DNA of 64,000 nt. Source: Rufibacter radiotolerans (GTDB taxonomy: Bacteria; Bacteroidota; Bacteroidia; Cytophagales; Hymenobacteraceae). Positions 33,795 to 41,555 of this stretch are shown here, piece after piece; positions within the stretch are counted from its first letter, which is position 1; each line of letters begins with the position of its first letter. The notes beneath the pieces were generated by a model, which saw only the letters and a program-made list of their open reading frames with translations, was not told where the DNA came from and made no database searches. Location: positions 394,408 to 458,407 of the forward strand of contig NZ_CP010777.1 of the NCBI RefSeq assembly GCF_001078055.1, written 5' to 3'. A program made the position numbers and the translations under genes.

Positions 33795-36509
33795 CTAGAA
33801 CTGGCGCCCGGTGGCGCTTTCGCTTCTTCGTATGCGCAGGTCCTGCAGAATAGAGGACTTGGCGTTGATGTTGATGGAGTAGCGCTGCAAGGCCCCAAAC
33901 GGCACCCAGTCAATGGACATCTGCCAGCAGTGCAAATCGCGGGTAATGCCTATGTTGGTGTAGCTTAAGAGCTGGTTCTTGAAGTCATAGGTGGTGGTGT
34001 AGGTAAAGGCCCATTTGTCTGTGAGCGTGACCGACCCGTTGAAACCCGCCGAGGTGGCGTTGTTCATGAGCTTGTCGGTGAGGTTGTCTCTGGTAAAGTT
34101 AGAGGTCATGTCTACTGACAGGGTCCAGGGGATGTCAAACTCCACGTAATCTGCGGCCGTGAGGTTACGCTGCAAGGCCGGCAGGTTGGTGGTGGGCGGC
34201 GCGCCAGATTCCGCTTGCTGCTTCCTGGCCGTGGGGTTAAACTCAAAGCTGGTGTTGAAGAACACGTTCATGAGCCGTGCCGGCTTAAAACCGCCTTCCT
34301 CCAGCAGGAACTGGTTGCGGCGCTGCCCGTTCACGTAGCGGTAAGGGTCAAAAGTGGCACCGGTGGTAAAGGAAAGGGTATTGAACAGGCGGGTGCTCAG
34401 GTCAATGTTGATGTTAGACATCTTGAAAGAGTCGGCGGCGAAGTTGTAGGCCGATCTAAGCGCGAAGCGGTCCACCAGACTCACCTTTTTGTACACCCCG
34501 GCGCTGTCTGTCTTCACCTTCATCTCAATGTTGTTATCAATCCCGAAGGAGATGGCGCTGTTCAGGCCGGCGCCCGGCACGTTGCCCTCCAGCCCCTGGA
34601 ACCTGGAAAGCAACTGCGTTCTGCCCAGGCTGTCTTGCTGCACCCGTTGGTAGAACCCAAATTCCTCGCGCCCAAAGTCTGGCCTGAAGTTATAGGAGAT
34701 GTTAGGGGTAAGCGTGTGCCGGATGGCCTCTACTTTCTTTCCCTTGATCTGGGCAATGCCGTACAGGTTGGTGGTCAAAGACACGCCACCCTGGTACTGG
34801 TAGGTTCTCTGCAGGCCTTTGGTAGTATCAACCGCCAGGAAGGAAGAGCCAGGTATGCTTCTATAGGTATATTTTTTGGTGAACCAGCTCTCACTGTAAC
34901 TCACGCCCGGGGTCAGCTTAAAGTATTTGAACAGACTGATGGTCCCCAGGGTGATAGGAATATCATGGTTGATGCTCTGGCGGCCGTTTTTCAAGATAGC
35001 AGACAGGTTGCTGCCATTTATCGCCAACACGGTGTCACGACCTCTGCCGGCAGAAAAAGGATAGCCCAGGCTTTGGCCGCTGGCCAGGTTATTGGAGACA
35101 TACTGGCGGGCGTTCAGGTTATACCCTATCCGGATGCCCTCAATCCAGCGGCCGGTCAGGGTGCCGCCAAACCACTCAATAGGGCTCTGGCTGGCCACCC
35201 CAAAACTAAAGTCTGGCAGGGTAAAGCTCATCACCTGGGCTGGCACCTGCTCGCCGTTGGCGTTAAGCTGGCTTCTGGTGGTCTGGCTCTGGGAAACCGT
35301 CACCGCGTAGTTGATAGGGGAATTGGGGCTGCTCTTTCGGTAAGAGATGGTGGAGTTGAAGTTAGGCGAAAGCGACTGCCGCGGATCCAGGGAGTTACGC
35401 TGGTTGTAGAACTGGCTACCGGCGTTTACGCTGGCAGAGAACTGACCTTTGCCGGGACGTGTCACAGGGCTGTGGCTCCAGCTTATCCAAACGTCACGGG
35501 AGTCTGTGCGGTAATTGTACACCTGGTCTGTGCTACGGCCAATGCCCACGTCTTCGCTGCCTTTAATATAGGTGTGGCTCACCGAGAAATTTCCGTTGAA
35601 CTTGTAGCGCTTGGTGTAGGTAGACTGCACGCGGGCGCCATAGCCCCCCAGGGAGTAGATGTCGCCGGTAATGCGCATGTCCATGTACTCATTCATGGCC
35701 CAGTAAAAACCGCCTTCACGCAGGTAGAAGCCTTGCTGGGCAGACTCACCGAAGGTAGGGATGATCACCCCTGAGCCTCTTTTGCGGGGTGAGGGGAAGA
35801 ACCCGAACGGAAGCCCGATGGGCGTGGGCACATCAGCGAACACCAGATGAAAAGGCCCGGCAATGACGCGGTCATTGGGGATCACCTTCATCTTGGTGGC
35901 TTTTATGTAGAAGTGCGGGTGCTCCAGGTCACAGGTGGTGTAGCGGGCATGCCGGCCGTAGATGTTGCCTATGGAGTCGCGTTTAATGGTCTCGGCGTGA
36001 ATGTAGCCTTCGCCCTGGGTGGTCACGGCGCCAATCACGCGGCCCTTCTTGGTTTTATAGTTATAGGCAATGCGCTCGGCCTGGTAGGTCTCGGCAGCGT
36101 TCTTGAAAAGAGGCTTTTTCTGGAGCACGCCCGCAGAGTCTAAAATACCGTCTGCGGTAAGGATATTGGTTTTCCAGTTGATCTGGATAAGGGCCGCGTC
36201 CAGGGAGATTTCGCCATAGTCTATATGGGCATCACCGTACAGGTACATGATCTGGTTGATGGCGTCATACCTGATGGAATCTTTGGCCTTATAATTGATA
36301 GTGGTCTCAATGGCACCGGTAGGTTTTCTTTTAACGGTGTCCTGGGTAGCTGAAGCAGGTTTAGCGGCCGGCAACACGGCGGCGGGAGCCCCGGTTGCGG
36401 TGGTGGCCCGCTTAGGCGCTACCTGGGCAGATCCCTCCTGAGCGGAGAAAAAGGCAGCCACGTAGAAAAGGGCAATTGCCAAATACTGGAGGGATCTCTT
36501 CGGATTCAA
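33795..36509 (-). CDS. lptD: LptD-like outer-membrane LPS assembly protein
   Basis: 904 residues with a TTG start (36509) and a signal peptide (LAIALFYVAAFFSAQEGSA). Residues about 65-190 are an OstA/LptD periplasmic domain (ETTINYKAKDSIRYDAINQI, MYLYGDAHIDYGEISLDAAL, AETYQAERIAYNYKTKKGRV). The remaining 700 residues are a large barrel with aromatic-rich amphipathic strands (GFFPSPRKRGSGVIIPTFG, RITGDIYSLGGYGARVQSTY, WAFTYTTTYDFKNQLLSYTN). LptD inserts lipopolysaccharide into the outer leaflet. The Bacteroidota homologue is divergent, so the exact cargo is inferred. Divergent from the amidase gene across 67 bases. Confidence 0.88.
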   Translation of the reverse strand: MNPKRSLQYLAIALFYVAAFFSAQEGSAQVAPKRATTATGAPAAVLPAAKPASATQDTVKRKPTGAIETTINYKAKDSIRYDAINQIMYLYGDAHIDYGEISLDAALIQINWKTNILTADGILDSAGVLQKKPLFKNAAETYQAERIAYNYKTKKGRVIGAVTTQGEGYIHAETIKRDSIGNIYGRHARYTTCDLEHPHFYIKATKMKVIPNDRVIAGPFHLVFADVPTPIGLPFGFFPSPRKRGSGVIIPTFGESAQQGFYLREGGFYWAMNEYMDMRITGDIYSLGGYGARVQSTYTKRYKFNGNFSVSHTYIKGSEDVGIGRSTDQVYNYRTDSRDVWISWSHSPVTRPGKGQFSASVNAGSQFYNQRNSLDPRQSLSPNFNSTISYRKSSPNSPINYAVTVSQSQTTRSQLNANGEQVPAQVMSFTLPDFSFGVASQSPIEWFGGTLTGRWIEGIRIGYNLNARQYVSNNLASGQSLGYPFSAGRGRDTVLAINGSNLSAILKNGRQSINHDIPITLGTISLFKYFKLTPGVSYSESWFTKKYTYRSIPGSSFLAVDTTKGLQRTYQYQGGVSLTTNLYGIAQIKGKKVEAIRHTLTPNISYNFRPDFGREEFGFYQRVQQDSLGRTQLLSRFQGLEGNVPGAGLNSAISFGIDNNIEMKVKTDSAGVYKKVSLVDRFALRSAYNFAADSFKMSNINIDLSTRLFNTLSFTTGATFDPYRYVNGQRRNQFLLEEGGFKPARLMNVFFNTSFEFNPTARKQQAESGAPPTTNLPALQRNLTAADYVEFDIPWTLSVDMTSNFTRDNLTDKLMNNATSAGFNGSVTLTDKWAFTYTTTYDFKNQLLSYTNIGITRDLHCWQMSIDWVPFGALQRYSININAKSSILQDLRIRRSESATGRQF

Positions 36510-36539
36510 GTAAAATTTTTGTTATTTTGTTAATTAGGA

Positions 36540-36547
36540 CAAAGTTA
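36540..36547 (-). promoter_or_regulatory. -7 promoter element for lptD
   Basis: CAAAGTTA on the plus strand (TAACTTTG coding) fits TAnnTTTG, 30 bases before the TTG start, in the divergent lptD/amidase spacer. Confidence 0.55.
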
Positions 36548-36576
36548 TTAACAATAGCTTTTAACTAACGCATCTC

Positions 36577-37353
36577 GTGAAAAATATTGTCTCTCTCTCC
36601 GTGTTTGCTTTTTTGTTGTTTACCTCTTTCACCACTTTTGAGCGGAAGGATGTAAGAATACGAACCATTGTCATTGACGCCGGCCACGGGGGAAAGGACA
36701 CGGGTTGCAACGGGGCCTCGGCCAGGGAAAAGGAGATAGCCCTGAAAGTGGCGCTGCAACTGGGCGAGCTGATTGAAACCAACCTGCCCGACGTGAAGGT
36801 GATCTTCACCCGTAAGAATGATACGTTTGTGGAGCTGATTGATAGGGCCGGCATCGCAAATAAAAACCACGCCGACCTTTTTGTCTCCATCCATTGCAAC
36901 TCGGGCCCCAGCAACGCATTCGGTACCGAGACCTATACCATGGGGCTGCACAAGTCCAGCGGCAACCTGGCCGTAGCCACCCGCGAGAACTCCGTAATTC
37001 TGCAGGAAGACAACTACGAGAAGAAATACAATGGCTTCAACCCCAGCTCCCCCCAAAGTCATATTCTTTTCAGTTTATACCAGAGCGCCTACTTAGACAA
37101 TAGTCTGCGGTTCGCCCAAAAGGTGGAGCAGCAGTTCAAGCACAAGGTGGGCCGCAGCAGCCGCGGGGTAAAACAGGCGGGATTCCTGGTACTCTGGAAG
37201 TCGGCTATGCCTAGCACCTTGATTGAGATTGGTTTCCTCACAAATCCAAAGGAAGAGCAGTTCCTGAACGATAAGACCAACCAATCGTATATGGCATCAG
37301 GCATCTATCGGGCTTTCAAAGAGTATAAGCAAGAGCTGGAGGCCATGAACTAA
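36577..37353 (+). CDS. N-acetylmuramoyl-L-alanine amidase (Amidase_3)
   Basis: 258 residues with a GTG start (MKNIVSLSVFAFLLFTSFTTF signal peptide). Amidase_3 domain: zinc motifs VIDAGHGGKDTGCNG near residue 34 and a Glu in AREKEIALKVAL, DLFVSIHCNSGPS, and the catalytic Glu region STLIEIGFLTNPKEEQFL. It cleaves the amide between MurNAc and L-Ala in peptidoglycan, in the periplasm, for daughter-cell separation or wall turnover. No LysM or AMIN domain. It is 14 bases upstream of the MlaD-like gene and divergent from lptD, forming an envelope-biogenesis cluster. Confidence 0.95.
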   Translation: MKNIVSLSVFAFLLFTSFTTFERKDVRIRTIVIDAGHGGKDTGCNGASAREKEIALKVALQLGELIETNLPDVKVIFTRKNDTFVELIDRAGIANKNHADLFVSIHCNSGPSNAFGTETYTMGLHKSSGNLAVATRENSVILQEDNYEKKYNGFNPSSPQSHILFSLYQSAYLDNSLRFAQKVEQQFKHKVGRSSRGVKQAGFLVLWKSAMPSTLIEIGFLTNPKEEQFLNDKTNQSYMASGIYRAFKEYKQELEAMN

Positions 37354-37367
37354 CTAACCATACCCCT

Positions 37368-38369
37368 GTGAAATTTTCCAAAGAACTCAAAGTAGCGTTG
37401 CTGGGCATTGTAGCCCTGGTAGCGCTCTACGTGGGCTTCATGTTCCTGAAAGGGACCAATATACTTTCCTCCAACAAAACCTATTACGTTGTCTATGATT
37501 CTGTAGAAGGCCTGGCGGTTTCTAACCCCGTGCTGGTAAACGGCTATAGGGTGGGTTTGGTAAAAGAAATGAAGCTGGACCAAAAGAAAGGCAACAAAAT
37601 TCTGGTCACCCTGGACATTGAGCAGGACATAGCCGTTGGGGACTCCACCATAGCCATGCTGGTAAGCTCAGACTTGTTGGGCAGCAAAGCCATTGACCTG
37701 TACATAGGCCGTAACAAACACGTATATAAAGGAGGGGAATACCTGATCCCGTACGTGAAGCAAAGCATCACGGACATGCTTTCAGCGAGGGCTATGCCGG
37801 TGCTGGGTACCGTAGACTCTACCCTGCAGCGCCTGAACATGTTCCTGGACAAGGACGCCAAACGCAGCATCCAATCCATCTTACTGAACGCCGAGGCTAC
37901 CTCTGCCACCCTAAAGGCGATCACTTTGGCCAACCAGGGGAACATTAATGAGATTACCTCCAACCTGGCGCGGCTTACCTCGGCGTTGCGGGGCACAGAA
38001 TCTAAGTTCAACCAGCTGGCCAATAACCTCAACACCATCACAGACACCCTGGACGTGGAGTCTATGAACCGGGCCATCAGGGGGCTGGACAGTACCATCA
38101 CGCAGGCGCAACTGGCCATGCAGCGTATTAACCAAAACAACGGGAGCCTGGGCAAACTCATGAACGATGACTCGCTCTACAGTAACCTCAACGCCTCCAG
38201 CGCCAGCCTGAACGAGCTTTTGATAGACCTCAAGGCCAACCCCAAACGCTACGTGCATTTCTCCCTGATTGGCGGCGGCACCAAAGTGAAGGAGGCCAAG
38301 ACCGTGAAAGAGGCTGTAAAGGTGAAAAAGGCAGATACTGTAGAAAAGGCCGGTACCGTAGACCAGTAA
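37368..38369 (+). CDS. MlaD/MCE-domain protein
   Basis: 333 residues with a GTG start. One N-terminal membrane anchor (VALLGIVALVALYVGFMFLKG) precedes a single MCE domain (residues about 38-115: YYVVYDSVEGLAVSNPVLVNG, VGLVKEMKLD, DLLGSKAIDLYIG). A long helical region follows (residues about 130-300), typical of the needle-forming or coiled-coil part of MCE proteins. A Lys/Val/Glu repeat tail (KEAKTVKEAVKVKKADTVEK) ends the protein. MCE proteins shuttle lipids between membranes with an MlaE/MlaF ABC transporter, which is not encoded here. Co-transcribed with the amidase; closed by a palindrome/terminator. Confidence 0.9.
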   Translation: MKFSKELKVALLGIVALVALYVGFMFLKGTNILSSNKTYYVVYDSVEGLAVSNPVLVNGYRVGLVKEMKLDQKKGNKILVTLDIEQDIAVGDSTIAMLVSSDLLGSKAIDLYIGRNKHVYKGGEYLIPYVKQSITDMLSARAMPVLGTVDSTLQRLNMFLDKDAKRSIQSILLNAEATSATLKAITLANQGNINEITSNLARLTSALRGTESKFNQLANNLNTITDTLDVESMNRAIRGLDSTITQAQLAMQRINQNNGSLGKLMNDDSLYSNLNASSASLNELLIDLKANPKRYVHFSLIGGGTKVKEAKTVKEAVKVKKADTVEKAGTVDQ

Positions 38370-38387
38370 CCTTAACCTACGCCACTT

Positions 38388-38437
38388 AAAACCCGTTTTA
38401 GACCTGTTTTGCAGAAAACAAGCCTAAAACGGGTTTT
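38388..38437. repeat. Intergenic palindrome copy 17 acting as terminator
   Basis: AAAACCCGTTTTAGACCTGTTTT-type left arm, loop GCAG, right arm AAAACAAGCCTAAAACGGGTTTTT. Private outer arm ACCC/GGGT fully paired and followed by a T-run on the plus strand. It lies after the MlaD-like gene. Confidence 0.88.
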
Positions 38438-38464
38438 TCATTTTAGGGCCGTATAAAGTATTCA

Positions 38465-38480
38465 CCTAACAAGTGTTAGG
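38465..38480. promoter_or_regulatory. Candidate operator CCTAACA-AG-TGTTAGG
   Basis: A perfect dyad with 7-bp arms and a 2-bp centre, placed where the -33 region of the following promoter should be. Its form (AACAnnTGTT core) is that of TetR-family operators controlling acyl-CoA and branched-chain metabolism, which would suit the carboxylase gene downstream. No regulator gene is adjacent, so the factor is unknown. Confidence 0.55.
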
Positions 38481-38495
38481 CAAGCCTGTTTTTGC

Positions 38496-38503
38496 TATAT
38501 TTG
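38496..38503 (+). promoter_or_regulatory. -7 promoter element for the carboxylase gene
   Basis: TATATTTG is a full TAnnTTTG match, 51 bases before the ATG at 38554 and 15 bases downstream of the dyad operator. Confidence 0.65.
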
Positions 38504-38553
38504 TACAGCACACATACCCACCACCAACCTAACCAAACAGCAATTCCTCCCGC

Positions 38554-40182
38554 ATGGATTTAGAATTCAACAAGAACGAAGACAGTCTTAAACAGCTTTC
38601 CTTCCAACTCAAGAGCAGACACAGCAAAGTAGCGCTGGGCGGTGGCGAGAAAGCCATTGCCAAGCAGCACGAGAAAGGCAAACTCACCGCCCGTGAACGC
38701 ATTAAGTACCTGCTGGATGAGGATTCTGAGTTTCTGGAGATTGCCACCTTTGCCGGTGAGGGCATGTACCAGGAGTATGGCGGCTGCCCGGGCGGTGGGG
38801 TGGTGGCCGGTATTGGCTACGTGAAAGGGCGCCAATGTATGGTGGTGGCCAATGACGCCACTGTGAAAGCGGGCGCCTGGTTTCCTATCACAGCCAAAAA
38901 GAACCTGCGTGCCCAGGAGATAGCCCTGGAGAACCGCCTGCCGGTTATTTACCTGGTAGACAGCGCCGGCGTATTTTTGCCCATGCAAGACGAGATCTTC
39001 CCGGATAAAGAGCACTTTGGGCGCATGTTCAGGAACAACGCCATCATGAGTTCTGAGGGCATCGTGCAAATCTCGGCCATTATGGGTTCCTGCGTGGCGG
39101 GCGGCGCGTATTTGCCTATCATGAGCGACGAGGCCATGATTGTGGAAGGCACCGGCTCCATTTTCCTGGCCGGTTCTTACCTAGTGAAGGCCGCCATCGG
39201 TGAGACCATTGACAACGAAACGTTAGGCGGCGCCTCTACCCACTCAGAGATCTCGGGCGTGACCGACTATAAATTTGAGACCGACCAGGAGTGCCTGGAC
39301 CATATCCGGAACATCTTTGACAAGATGGGCGAGAACCCTAAGGCCGGTTTCAGCCGCGTAACCTCGGCAGCCCCTAAGCTGGACCCCAAGGAGATTTACG
39401 GCCTGCTACCCCAGGACCGCGTAAAGCCCTATGACATGATGGACATCATCAATCGTCTGGTAGACAACTCTGAGTTTGAGCCTTACAAAGACCTGTACGG
39501 GCAGAGCCTGATCTGCGGCCTGGCCCGCATAGACGGCTGGGCCGTGGGTATTGTGGCCAACCAGCGAAAGATTGTCAAGAACAAGAAAGGCGAGATGCAG
39601 ATGGGCGGCGTGATCTACTCAGACAGCGCAGACAAAGCGGCCCGCTTTATCATGAACTGCAACCAGAAGAAAATTCCGTTGGTGTTTTTGCAAGACGTGT
39701 CTGGCTTTATGGTAGGCAGCAAAGCCGAGCACGGCGGCATTATCAAGGACGGCGCCAAAATGGTGAATGCCATGAGCAACAGCGTGGTGCCCAAGTTCAC
39801 CATCTTAATAGGCAACAGCTATGGCGCGGGTAATTATGCCATGTGCGGCAAGGCCTATGACCCGCGTTTGATCTTCGCCTGGCCCACGGCCCAGTTGGCG
39901 GTGATGAGCGGCGCCTCAGCGGCCAAGACCTTGCTCCAGATCCAGGTGGCTTCGCTTAAATCTAAAGGCGAGGTGATTACCCCTGAGGCCGAGAAAGAGC
40001 TGCTGGACAAGATCACTGCCCGCTACAATGAGCAGTTGAGCCCGTACTACGCGGCGGCCCGCCTCTGGGTAGACGGCATCATTGATCCCCTGGAAACCCG
40101 CAAGGTCATTTCTATGGGCATTGAGGCAGCTAACCACGCACCTATCACCAAGCCTTTCAACGTGGGCGTGATCCAAACCTGA
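38554..40182 (+). CDS. Acyl-CoA carboxylase beta subunit (methylcrotonoyl-CoA carboxylase type)
   Basis: 542 residues, a full carboxyltransferase subunit with N- and C-terminal crotonase-like halves. Motifs: KLTARERIKYLLDEDSEFLE, LVDSAGVFLPMQDEIFPDKE, HFGRMFRNNAIMSSEGIVQI, MGSCVAGGAYLPIMSDEAMI, FLAGSYLVKAAIGE, LGGASTHSEISGVTD, LQDVSGFMVG and GNSYGAGNYAMCGKAYDPR. The FPDKEHFGR and GSCVAGGAYLPIMSDE stretches are closest to the methylcrotonoyl-CoA carboxylase beta family (leucine breakdown) rather than propionyl-CoA carboxylase. It transfers CO2 from biotin to the acyl-CoA; the biotin-bearing alpha subunit is not in the window. A dyad operator and -7 element precede it. Confidence 0.92.
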   Translation: MDLEFNKNEDSLKQLSFQLKSRHSKVALGGGEKAIAKQHEKGKLTARERIKYLLDEDSEFLEIATFAGEGMYQEYGGCPGGGVVAGIGYVKGRQCMVVANDATVKAGAWFPITAKKNLRAQEIALENRLPVIYLVDSAGVFLPMQDEIFPDKEHFGRMFRNNAIMSSEGIVQISAIMGSCVAGGAYLPIMSDEAMIVEGTGSIFLAGSYLVKAAIGETIDNETLGGASTHSEISGVTDYKFETDQECLDHIRNIFDKMGENPKAGFSRVTSAAPKLDPKEIYGLLPQDRVKPYDMMDIINRLVDNSEFEPYKDLYGQSLICGLARIDGWAVGIVANQRKIVKNKKGEMQMGGVIYSDSADKAARFIMNCNQKKIPLVFLQDVSGFMVGSKAEHGGIIKDGAKMVNAMSNSVVPKFTILIGNSYGAGNYAMCGKAYDPRLIFAWPTAQLAVMSGASAAKTLLQIQVASLKSKGEVITPEAEKELLDKITARYNEQLSPYYAAARLWVDGIIDPLETRKVISMGIEAANHAPITKPFNVGVIQT

Positions 40183-40183
40183 T

Positions 40184-40430
40184 TTTAATTAGGAATTAGG
40201 AATTAAGAATTAGGAATGGAAAAAGCTGGGCACGAGCTGAGCCTTTTGCGTAAAAGCAGGGGAGGGCCGGGGTAGAACGCGTTTTGGGGCTACTTTTAGA
40301 AAAACAGGCCCAAAACGTATTTGCCGGTTTATGGCTGCCCACGTGGGAAAGACAAAATTGGCAGAGACGTTTTCACCCACAGATTCAGCAGAATCCATTC
40401 TTAATTCCTAATTTTAGATTCTTAATTAAA
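40184..40430. repeat. Composite intergenic element 3 with inverted ATTAGGA arms
   Basis: The left arm 40184-40220 is a 7-nt quasi-repeat of AATTAGG/AATTAAG. The right arm 40394-40430 is its inverted copy (30 of 37 positions match). They enclose a 170-base core containing palindrome copy 18. It fills the gap from the carboxylase stop to the next start codon. Confidence 0.8.
40278..40320. repeat. Intergenic palindrome copy 18 (inside composite element 3)
   Basis: CGCGTTTTGGGGCTACTTTT, loop AGA, AAAACAGGCCCAAAACGT. Recognisable arms with a few left-arm changes. Central within the inverted AT-rich arms, as in composite element 2. Confidence 0.78.
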
Positions 40431-40435
40431 GAGTT

Positions 40436-41362
40436 TTGACCAACAAAGAACTAAAGGCGCTTATCTCACTGCTGGACGATGAAGACCCCGGGGTGGTAGA
40501 GCATGTGCAGCGGAAAATAGTGGAGCTGGGGGAAACCATCACCCCTTTTCTGGAAGAGGCCTGGGAGGAAAGCCTGGACCCCGACCACCAGAAAAAGCTG
40601 GAAGACCTGATCCATGACCTTCAGTTTGAGGCCCTCTTGCGGCGCATGAAAGCCTGGAAAGAAGAAGGCGCCTCTGACCTGCTGTACGGTATGTGGTTGG
40701 TGAACACCTACCAGTACCCGGACGTGAGCCTGGAGCAACTCAAGCAGACCCTTGCCGAACTCTATTATGAGGCCTGGGTGAACGTACGCCCCGAGATGCA
40801 CCCCTATGACCAGGTCAAGGCCCTCAACCACGTGCTCTTCAAGCTGCACCACTTCGGGGCCAATACCAAGAACTTCCATGCGCCGGCCAACTCCATGCTC
40901 AACCAGGTGCTGGAAAGCAAACGCGGGAACCCCTTGACGCTGTGCGTGATCTATATGACCCTGGCGCAGAAGCTGGGCCTGCCCGTGTATGGCGTGAACC
41001 TGCCCAACCTGTTCATTCTTACCTTTAAAGGCGACGTGCTTCCGCAGTTCTACATTAACGTGTACAACCGGGGCCTAATCCTGTCTAAAAGCGATATTGA
41101 TAATTACCTGCTGCAACTCAACCTCAACCCCATTGACATTTTCTATGAGCCCTGTGAGCCCATTGACATTGTGCGGCGGGCCCTGCGCAACCTCTCCCTT
41201 TCGTATGAGAAACTGAACGAACTGGAGAAGGCCACCGAGATTGAGAAACTGCTGGATGTACTGGGCGTGGAACCCACTACTTCCCACAGAACCAGTGAAG
41301 AAGCCGGCGAAGACGAAGAAGGTACTGAAGACGGAGATTTCACAGACGAGGAGGACGAATAG
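40436..41362 (+). CDS. SirB1/transglutaminase-core-2 family protein
   Basis: 308 residues with a probable TTG start (MTNKELKALISLLDDEDPGV); no in-frame ATG precedes the domain. It opens with a short HEAT-like helical stretch (VVEHVQRKIVELGETITPFL). The transglutaminase-like Transglut_core2 domain follows (FHAPANSMLNQVLESKRGNP, LTLCVIYMTLAQKLGLPVYG, INVYNRGLILSKSDIDNYL). A TPR-like helix pair (RRALRNLSLSYEKLNELEKA) comes next. The last 25 residues are acidic and disordered. The family (E. coli SirB1/YchA) has no settled biochemical role. The stop overlaps the first bases of palindrome copy 19. Confidence 0.85.
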   Translation: MTNKELKALISLLDDEDPGVVEHVQRKIVELGETITPFLEEAWEESLDPDHQKKLEDLIHDLQFEALLRRMKAWKEEGASDLLYGMWLVNTYQYPDVSLEQLKQTLAELYYEAWVNVRPEMHPYDQVKALNHVLFKLHHFGANTKNFHAPANSMLNQVLESKRGNPLTLCVIYMTLAQKLGLPVYGVNLPNLFILTFKGDVLPQFYINVYNRGLILSKSDIDNYLLQLNLNPIDIFYEPCEPIDIVRRALRNLSLSYEKLNELEKATEIEKLLDVLGVEPTTSHRTSEEAGEDEEGTEDGDFTDEEDE

Positions 41363-41402
41363 CGTTTTGAGCCTGTTTTGGTGAAAACACCCCTAAAACA
41401 GA
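41362..41402. repeat. Intergenic palindrome copy 19
   Basis: GCGTTTTGAGCCTGTTTTGG then TGAAAACACCCCTAAAACAG. The left arm is canonical, the right drifted. Begins at the last base of the preceding stop codon. Confidence 0.75.
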
Positions 41403-41418
41403 AATAACCCATACCCAC

Positions 41419-41460
41419 AGCAGAAGGTCGCCCGGCAACAGGCGACCTTCTGCTTTTTCT
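41419..41460 (+). terminator. Terminator after the SirB1-like gene
   Basis: AGCAGAAGGTCGCC, loop CGGCAACA, GGCGACCTTCTGCT, then TTTTCT. A 14-bp perfect stem with a U-tract, sitting between two palindrome copies. Confidence 0.9.
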
Positions 41461-41465
41461 GTTCC

Positions 41466-41509
41466 CCTGTTTTAAGCCTGTTTTTGGGAAAACAAGTCCG
41501 AAACAGGTG
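41466..41509. repeat. Intergenic palindrome copy 20
   Basis: CCTGTTTTAAGCCTGTTTTT, loop GG, GAAAACAAGTCCGAAACAGG. Outer arm CCTG/CAGG is paired. It lies upstream of alaA. Confidence 0.78.
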
Positions 41510-41555
41510 ATTCATTTGCGCATCTTTCTATCTTTAGCGCTTCATTTACAGCAGC

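Noticed and set aside
34215..35774. Long plus-strand open frame of 519 codons
   Set aside because: Entirely antisense to the lptD-like gene; no recognisable domain, His/Val/Gln-rich shadow composition.
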